Assembly: GCA_014904985.1 (NCBI GenBank)
Contig: MU129157.1
Span: 7,106-71,105, forward strand
Reading direction: 5' to 3'
DNA from: Hydnum rufescens UP504
Lineage: Eukaryota > Basidiomycota > Agaricomycetes > Cantharellales > Hydnaceae
DNA length: 64,000 bases
Each line of letters opens with the position of its first letter. The stretch's first letter is position 1. The position numbers and the translations under genes were made by a program. This document shows, piece by piece, positions 57,950 to 64,000 of this stretch. The notes below the pieces were generated by a model, which was not told the DNA's origin, made no database searches, and saw only the letters and a program-made list of their open reading frames with translations.

Positions 57950-59555
57950 CAGTGACCCACAAAACCATTGCAATGTTTGCCACTTTGACCTTCTTTGGTT
58001 ATTCCTCCCCAGCCAGGCCTTCAAAAATTTTGAAAAAATGTGTCAAAGATATGTATGCTTCTTGTCTACCTATGTGCCAAATTTCATGGCAATCCATCAA
58101 CATTTGACAGAGATATGCCCTCAACAAGTCACCTATGTCATTGCAACAGTTTTGTGGCTGACCTTTCAGATCAGAGAAACATGACATTACTGTCATGTGA
58201 CATTGTTTATACCCAAAGGTACAAACACAGCCAAATAAATAAACATTGGAAAAGCATAAATACCAGCAGTCCCAAGGCTATATGCCCCCCAATCAACCAT
58301 ATGTGCTTTATCAAATGTGCAACTTGACAATGTCCTTCATCTCATTGACTCCAAGCACTCTGCCCACAAAATCTCCTCCATTACTGGTCTCCACACTTCT
58401 ACTATCACCTGTGTCTGGTCCAAACACCACCCCCATGTTTCCAAGTCCTCTGGTGGTTGTCCATCAAAGCTTTCCCCCACTGATGTCTGCCATGCCATCC
58501 ATCTTATCCACACTGGGAAGGCTACCACTGCCACCCAAGTTGCCCATTCCCTCCAATCCATCACCAACCAGTCACTCTCCAATGAAACAGTCCACTTCCA
58601 TCTGAAGAGTGCTGGTTTAAAGGCTGTGGTGAAGAAGAAACATCCCCTGTTCTCCCAGCACCACAAGCGTGAGAGACTGGACTTTGCCCTAAGCCATAAG
58701 GACTGGACTGTGGATGACTGGAAGTGTGTTGTGTGGTCTGATGAGACCAAAATTAATTGCCTGGGCTCTGATGGGTGAAAATGGGTGTGGAAAAAGGCTG
58801 GGGAGGGCCTCTCTGATCATCTGGTGGAAGGGACTCTGAAGTTTGGTGGTGGTTCCTTGATGATGTGGGGGTGTATGACATGGGAGGGGCCTGGATATGC
58901 ATGCAATATTGATGGCAAGATGGATGCCAACCTCTACTGCCAAATTCTGGAGGACGAACTCCAAGGATCCCTCAAATTTTACAACAAATCACCTGGTGAT
59001 GTGGTTTTCCAGCAGGACAATGACCCCAAACACACCAGCAAAATGGCCCAAGCCTGGTTAAAAGACCATGGTTTCAATGTCATGAAGTGGCCTGCCCAGT
59101 CCCCAGACCTCAATCCAATTGAACACCTCTGGCATCACATAAAAACAAAGCTTGGAGGATATGAAGAACCCCCCAAAGGCATCCATGAGCTATGGGAGTG
59201 AGTAGAGGCAGAGTGGGAGAAGATTGAAGCAGGGGTGTGTCAAAATTTGATAGAAAGTATGCCTAGGAGGGTGGAAGCAGTGTGGAAGGCAAAGGGGGGA
59301 TACACAAAATACTGAACTGTAATGATTTGTGTCACAATTTCATGTGCCACAAAACTGTTGCAATGATATAGGTGGCTTGTTAAGGGCATATCTCTGTCAA
59401 ATATTGATGGATTGCTATGAAATTTGGCACATGTGTAGACAAGAAGCATATACATCTTTAACATATTTTTTCAAATTTTTTAAATGGCTGGTTGGGGAGG
59501 TATAAACAAAGAGAGTCAAAAGTGGCAAACATTGCAACGGTTTTGTGGGTCACTG
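57950..59555 (+). mobile_element. Tc1/mariner element, 1606 bp, TA target
   Basis: The element begins CAGTGACCCACAAAAC and ends with its inverse, flanked by TA at 57948-57949 and 59556-59557. Terminal inverted repeats run about 207 bp with roughly 85-90 percent identity, long for this superfamily. The single internal gene is the transposase at 58317-59315. Confidence 0.95.
58317..59315 (+). pseudogene. Tc1/mariner DD34E transposase with two stops
   Basis: The N-terminal helix-turn-helix region (SSITGLHTSTITCVWSKH, KLSPTDVCHAI, TATQVAHSL) is followed by the catalytic core: first Asp in WSDETKIN (58738-58756), second Asp in [12 protein letters not shown], and Glu in [15 protein letters not shown] with 34 residues between the second Asp and the Glu. 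The frame is continuous for 332 codons except TGA at 58776-58778 (GSDG*KWVW) and TGA at 59199-59201 (ELWE*VEAEW). Both fit single base changes. The enzyme would cut and paste the element into TA sites. This copy is inactive unless the stops are read through. Confidence 0.95.
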
Positions 59556-60594
59556 TATGAATGGAACTTGGTCTGCACAGACTTTGAGCACTTGAACAGT
59601 CCCTTGCTCCAGTCGCAGGTGAGGATTATGGAGGAACACCCTTGTTTCTCGGCAGAACTGAGTACCACCCAAGAACCAATACCTTGAGGCATATGTCAAT
59701 ACCCTAAAAATGAAAACAAGGGATGCGTGAGCGAAGGCTCCTCATCTGACCCATGCCAGCACTTACCAGCAGCCTCCAACTCTGATTCATACTTGTACTT
59801 CATACCCAATAGAGTTGTGCACACACCCTTTTTGTCCCAGTCTTCATGATCTCCCACCAATTCCCTCTCAATCCTCACAACTGTTGTCAGGTCCCTGCTA
59901 ATCTGAAGCATGAGGCTAAAAGAATCCTTAAATGGGGTTTGAAGATGTACCCAACTGGAAAACCAATGACATTGCACCAAATGAGAAGCTTCCCAATACC
60001 ATTGACAAGGAGCTGTTCAACATCATCTTTGGAAGCGGTGGCATTGCCCCACAGATAATCTAAGTCCTCAGCTTCAGTATCACTGAGGTTAGGAATTCTG
60101 TGGAGGTAGAAATAAGCCTGCAATGTTTTGTTGAGGGGTGCTTTTTGCTTGGCAGGCATTTTTGAAGCACTAGAGAGGTTAGTGTGGAGCTCAAGCTCAC
60201 ACTAAATGTCCCACAGTGATGGGCTAAATCTCGAACGAGTTTTGACAACCTGGGAAAGACACCACAGAGCTCAAGCTCGGGATGCCCAGTCACCAGAAGC
60301 AAGCTTCTTGAGGGCTTTGTGGACATCAGCACAGAGTGTATGCTCATGCCTGGACCCTACAAGAAGTGGAAGCACGGTTAAGTGTTGAACAAAAAAAGAA
60401 TGGTGAGTTTGGGCAATGTCTGCACATCACGCCAGTGACCAACCACTCCCAATTTTATATATAACCTGTACTTAATTTTGACCATCCATTTGTAGTATCA
60501 ATTACAATATTTCCCCCTAAGCTTGAGCAAAGGACTTAGTTGTAGTGTGGCCTCCACCAAGGTAGTAAGACATAGTGTGAGCCTTCAATAAGTT

Positions 60595-61470
60595 ATAGAT
60601 GAGGGAGAACTGTGCATCCCATCATGGTGACGAATCACTGGACGATATGGATGCCAGTATGCCATGCCATGATTTTTGCTGCGGCAGACCACTTTGACAA
60701 ACAGAAGGATGGAATCCCCAGAGCTAATACAGTGACAGAGAATGTGCAAGCAGTGGTCCATCGCATGGCCAGGCCCATTGCATCCCTGTAAGGACATGTC
60801 ATGTGCAATCGCCTCAACAAGGTTTTGCAGATGAGGGAGAACTGCCCATCCCATCATGGCGGCGAATTGCTGGATGATATGGATGCTGGTATGGCATGCC
60901 ATGATTTTTTGCTGTGGCAGACCACTTTGACAAACAGAAGGATGGAATCCCCAGAGCTGATGCAGTGACAGAGAATGCATGAGCGGTGGTCCATTGCATG
61001 GCCAGACCCATTGCAGCCCCATAAGCACACATATGTGTGATTGCCTTGATGAGATTTCGCAGATGAGGGAGAGCTGTGCATCCCATCATGGCGGCGATTC
61101 ACTGGACGATATGGATGCCAGTATGGCGGACCTGCCATGATTTTTTGCTGCAGCAGACCGCTTTGATGAACAGAAGGATGGAATCTCCAGAGCTGATGCA
61201 GTGACAGCGAACATGTGAGCAGTGGTCCATCACACGGCCAGGCCCATTGCAGCCCTGTAAGCACATGTCATGTGTGATCGCCTTGACGAGATTTTGCAGA
61301 TGAGGGAGAACTGTGCATCCCATCATGGTGGCAATTCACTGGGCAATATGGATGCTGGTATGGCGGACCTGCCATGATCTTTTACCACAGCAGATTGCTT
61401 TGAGGAATGGAAGGATGGTATGCCCAGAGCTGATGCAATGACAGAGAATGTATGAGCTGTTGTGTTGCGG
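60595..61470. repeat. ~235-bp tandem repeat, about 3.7 copies
   Basis: Units start with ATGAGGGAGAACTGTGCATC at about 60600, 60832, 61062 and 61301. Further landmarks are CTGGACGATATGGATGC, CAGAAGGATGGAATCCCCAG and TCCATCGCATGGCCAGGCCC. Minus-strand frames through it (for example 61028-60585) only repeat themselves and show no known domain. Confidence 0.9.
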
Positions 61471-61494
61471 ACTCACTTCAACATGGTCACATAG

Positions 61495-61836
61495 TAGAAA
61501 TCTGTAGACAGCGGGGCTAGAGTCCAAATCATCAATCTGTGAGCTTGAGGAAGTGAGTGCACCCTCTCCATTTGTGACAGAGCCAGGTTCCAACTTGCAA
61601 ATTGGGTTTGAAATTGATGAAGCAAGACTACCCCCCCCACTCGAAACAGCAGGGGTGGCAGCCATTGCAGACATTGCTAGCAAGCTTGAGGAAGCAAAGC
61701 TACTCCCCCCGGAACTGGCAGGGTTAGTAGCCATTGCGTAAGTTGAGATGGTTGAGGAGACTTGAAGTTGGTCGATTTGCTTCTGCAACACTGGATTGCT
61801 GCACCCACAGAAATTGGTTTGCCATTCTGAGCTCAC
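61495..61836 (-). CDS. Unassigned Ser/Ala-rich ORF in inverted repeat arm
   Basis: A minus-strand frame begins MSSEWQTNFCGCSNPVLQKQ and continues with Ser/Ala/Gly-rich sequence (AATPAVSSGGGSLASS, LEPGSVTNGEGALTSS). The same coding-like sequence appears inverted at 63655-63900 (LQKQIDHMPTSW, PAVLSGGGNLASSSSN, LEPGSVTSGEGAL), where it is frameshifted. Similar protein sequence in both arms suggests the arms derive from one gene. Function unknown. Confidence 0.4.
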
Positions 61837-62615
61837 CTTGAGAATGCATAGAACCTTCTTTTTAGATATTCTTGTAGCTAGTTTTGGTTGTTAGCATTGT
61901 TCTGCAATCTTCCAAATTAATACCCAGATTATGTGCACATACTGTACTGTCCTATTTTGACCATAGGGTCAGTCACAGGTCACAGGGACTTGTGAACTGA
62001 ACCCCCCACACATCATGGACCCTGATGAACTATGAAAAGGCACCCTTTGAAATATATTTTCCTGAATTTTTTTTCAGGAGGTTTATAGCCACTGTGGTGC
62101 CTCACTTGTATGAAGCTAAACTTGTATATAAAAACCAAGATAATCAAGTGAAACTATTAATCCCCATCCCACCATTGCCAAAATCTGCCACCTTTCTTCT
62201 TCACGGCCTGCAGTGCAAGGTGTTTCATCATTAATATCCTCCACAACCCAATAGAAGAAGGGGACATTTGGTCACAGCCACAGATGCATTCTCAGTTCTT
62301 TGTGGTCACAGGTCATACAGCAGTTCGAACTGGCCTGATTCTTCTCCCCCTCCTTATTCTTTTGTTTCTTCATTCCTTACCTGCTTTCGCCTCCTTTTCT
62401 CACTCAAAACATGCCTGGTAATTTGGTTTCTGTTACCCCAGAACTAATAATCAGGCACCTGGCCAATTGTTCAGTCATGTGACATCCTAGAGCTGGCTAG
62501 ATGTGATGGGGTCGCTATAGGTTCTAGCGATTTTTTTCCCAGTTGTGATGTGACACTTTGTTAGACTTAGAGCAACTACAGTATTCTAAGGAGATTTGCA
62601 GCCATGATAAAGTGA
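61837..62615. other. No gene recognised
   Basis: AT-rich sequence inside the larger inverted repeat. Only a short frame at 62025-62234. Confidence 0.4.
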
Positions 62616-62626
62616 GGATTTTATGC

Positions 62627-63155
62627 AGACTCCTACCCAGTCATCTGTCACATGTGCCTCATTTCTCTGAGAAACAGCCGAGAAACAAGAAATGAGGCAA
62701 ACCTGACAGATGACTAGCAAACTATGTGTTGTGCTTTATTTGTGCTGGAAATTTATCACCTTGAGGAGACCTGGAGGACTTGGTCTCCTATCTGACTGAT
62801 TGAGAGATATCTGAGTGACAATGGAGATCATCAATGTTATCTGCTAAATCATTCCCATTCCCACTAGGGCAAAGGAGAACCAAGCTCATAGGCTACTTTA
62901 TTTCCTCCTGACAGTGACAGTGTAATATAGAGAAAAACTAGGCATTGGGTTCTAATTACATGGATATGTGAAGGTTAAGAGAAATGATGATGGGGGATCA
63001 CTTCCTCCAGGTCTCCTCAAGGTGATGTATTTTCTGGGACAAATAAAGCACAACACATAGTTTGCCAGTCATCTGTCAGGTTTGCCTCATTTCTCATTTC
63101 TCAGCTGTTTCTCAGAGAAATGAGGCATATGTGACAGATGACTGGGTAGGAGTCT
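62627..63155. mobile_element. Non-autonomous TIR element (MULE-like), 529 bp
   Basis: The ends AGACTCCTACCCAGTCATCT are exact inverse copies, and inverted similarity continues for about 165 bp at around 90 percent. The element is flanked by the perfect 11-bp direct repeat GGATTTTATGC (62616-62626 and 63156-63166). Long TIRs with a target duplication of 8-11 bp are typical of Mutator-like elements. There is no gene inside. The TIR itself contains a shorter palindrome around TGCCTCATTTCT / AGAAATGAGGCA. Confidence 0.8.
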
Positions 63156-63195
63156 GGATTTTATGCTACTGTTTATACTACTATTATAAATAGTA

Positions 63196-63650
63196 TAATT
63201 CTATTTGCCACCTCCCCCATGAGTGTTATCACCCCCTCTGTCAAGCATTACTTGAGGCAGTGCAGGGGCAGAATTTCTGGCATGTGGGGTGGTGCTGAGG
63301 ATCATCCACCCTTAATTGCCGTGCAGCAAAATGCTGAGTCAACCCACAGTATATAATCAACTTAAATTAAAGATACCATGTAACCTGAAATAATGGAAAC
63401 AAAATCTGATTAAGCTGGGCTTCTGCCTCCTGTGGTGAACCAGAAGGACTTACTGGTTCATCACAGGAGGCAGAGATTTTTTATTATTTCAGGTCACATG
63501 ATATCTTTGTTAATACTGCATGTTGACTCAGCATTTTGTTGCACAGATGGGTGGTCTCCAGCACCACCCAAAAATTCCGCCCCTTCACTGCCTCAAATAA
63601 CACTCAACAGAGGGGGTGATAACACCTGGGGGGGGTGGCAAATAGAATTA
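63196..63650. mobile_element. Foldback (palindromic) element, 455 bp
   Basis: Ends TAATTCTATTTGCCACC and its inverse bound a palindrome with arms of about 220 bp. It is centred near 63447 on CTGGTTC/GAACCAG around a 9-base loop. Shared blocks include GTTATCACCCCCTCTG, TGCTGAGTCAAC, ACCTGAAATAAT and CTGCCTCCTGTG. No clear target duplication was found. It is probably a MITE. Confidence 0.75.
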
Positions 63651-63654
63651 TCCA

Positions 63655-63960
63655 CACTATTACAAAAATTTCCAGGACTGCAGAAGCAAATTGACCACAT
63701 GCCTACTTCTTGGGGAGCAGCAGCATCCCTTCCTGCACGTTGTTGATGTCTGTGATGAGTACCAGCCCTGCTGTTTTGAGCGGGGGGGGTAATCTTGCTT
63801 CATCAAGTTCAAATCTGAATCATGAGTTGGAGCCTGGCTCTGTCACAAGTGGAGAGGGTGCACTTGTTCCCTCAAGTTTTCAGATTGATGTTCTCAATAG
63901 AAGGCATGTCTGGAATCTGACAACCAGATGCCACTTCCAATGTCAACGGATCTTCTAGGT
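63655..63960 (+). repeat. Inverted copy of 61495-61800
   Basis: The plus strand here matches the minus strand of 61800-61495 at roughly 75-80 percent (LEPGSVTSGEGAL against LEPGSVTNGEGAL). It forms the right arm of a 2.4-kb inverted repeat that contains the two smaller elements. Confidence 0.7.
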
Positions 63961-64000
63961 TTTCCCTCTCCCAGTGACTGGAAAGTGGCCAACCAAAAAG

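Larger units (their letters stand above)
57578..60159 (-). pseudogene. Gene D, unrecognised, split by Tc1/mariner insertion
   Basis: Read from 60159: MPAKQKAPLNKTLQAYFYLH, TEAEDLDYLWGNATASKDDV, LLIWCNVIGFPVGYIFKPHL, a frameshift near 59945, then LKDSFSLMLQISRDLTTVVR and YESELEAAG. A 77-84 bp GTAAGT..CTCAAG intron ends near 59676. The next exon has GSWVVLSSAEKQGC and CDWSKGLFKCSKSVQTKFHS to the element border. Beyond the element the same frame continues YAVDWEWNPTPTVLDPTVPG and ends NAFLES at 57578. Removing the element and one TA restores the Tyr codon exactly. Apart from the insertion and the one shift, the gene is intact, so the insertion is fairly recent. No known domain is recognised. Confidence 0.65.

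Noticed and set aside
1..64000. tRNA, rRNA or other structured RNA genes
   Set aside because: No tRNA B-box context or rRNA-like stretch was recognised by eye; a covariance-model scan would be decisive.

Overview
The window is fungal and almost certainly from a basidiomycete of the Agaricomycetes. It has short GT-AG introns of about 50-65 bp, KDZ-type transposases with a CxC1 cysteine cluster, a C2-NACHT-WD40 (NLR-like) gene, and fragments of eukaryotic housekeeping genes (GPI mannosyltransferase PIG-B/GPI10, SWI3/RSC8). The species cannot be told from the sequence. Most of the window is repeat-rich and CpG-poor. A CpG-rich stretch at about 19.3-25.4 kb looks like ordinary host sequence.

Layout. 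0.9-3.2 kb: a broken copy of an unrecognised gene family (family A, minus strand). 4.3-5.8 kb: a dispersed repeat (X). 6.2-6.9 kb: two host-gene scraps in matching flanking modules, one of them a SWI3/RSC8 ZZ-SANT fragment. 9.4-13.0 kb: a decayed KDZ transposase (KDZ-1) and its 3' terminus. 12.8-22.0 kb: an NLR-like gene on the minus strand whose WD40 half is scrambled by direct and inverted copies around a 736-N gap. 25.1-26.0 kb: a PIG-B pseudogene. 26.4-28.5 kb: a Ty1/copia pol remnant. 29.7-31.2 kb: a hairpin-bearing satellite. 57.6-60.2 kb: an unrecognised gene split by a Tc1/mariner element. 60.6-64 kb: tandem repeats and two inverted-repeat elements.

Main discovery. The 5' half of a KDZ transposase gene (56.85 to 55.37 kb, minus) and the 3' half (33.27 to 31.65 kb, minus) join in one reading frame if 33270-55371 is removed. 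That 22.1-kb interval is flanked by the 8-bp direct repeat GAAGAGTG and ends in about 97-bp imperfect terminal inverted repeats. It carries its own KDZ transposase (KDZ-2, plus) at the right end, plus several unrecognised genes (a family A member, gene B, gene C, a small minus ORF), a promoter-like cluster of TGASTCA sites and CpG-rich arrays of about 165 bp. The simplest reading is a giant cargo-bearing KDZ transposon nested inside another KDZ transposon. A family A gene also lies upstream and on the opposite strand from KDZ-1, so family A may be a regular companion of these elements.

Quality limits. 38936-42529 and 42611-46197 are near-identical and separated by 25 Ns, probably one locus assembled twice, so the real nested element may be about 18.4 kb. 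Many single-base indels, often in homopolymers, disrupt otherwise good genes. The 12.8-19.3 kb palindromic mosaic has the look of unresolved long-read chimeras.
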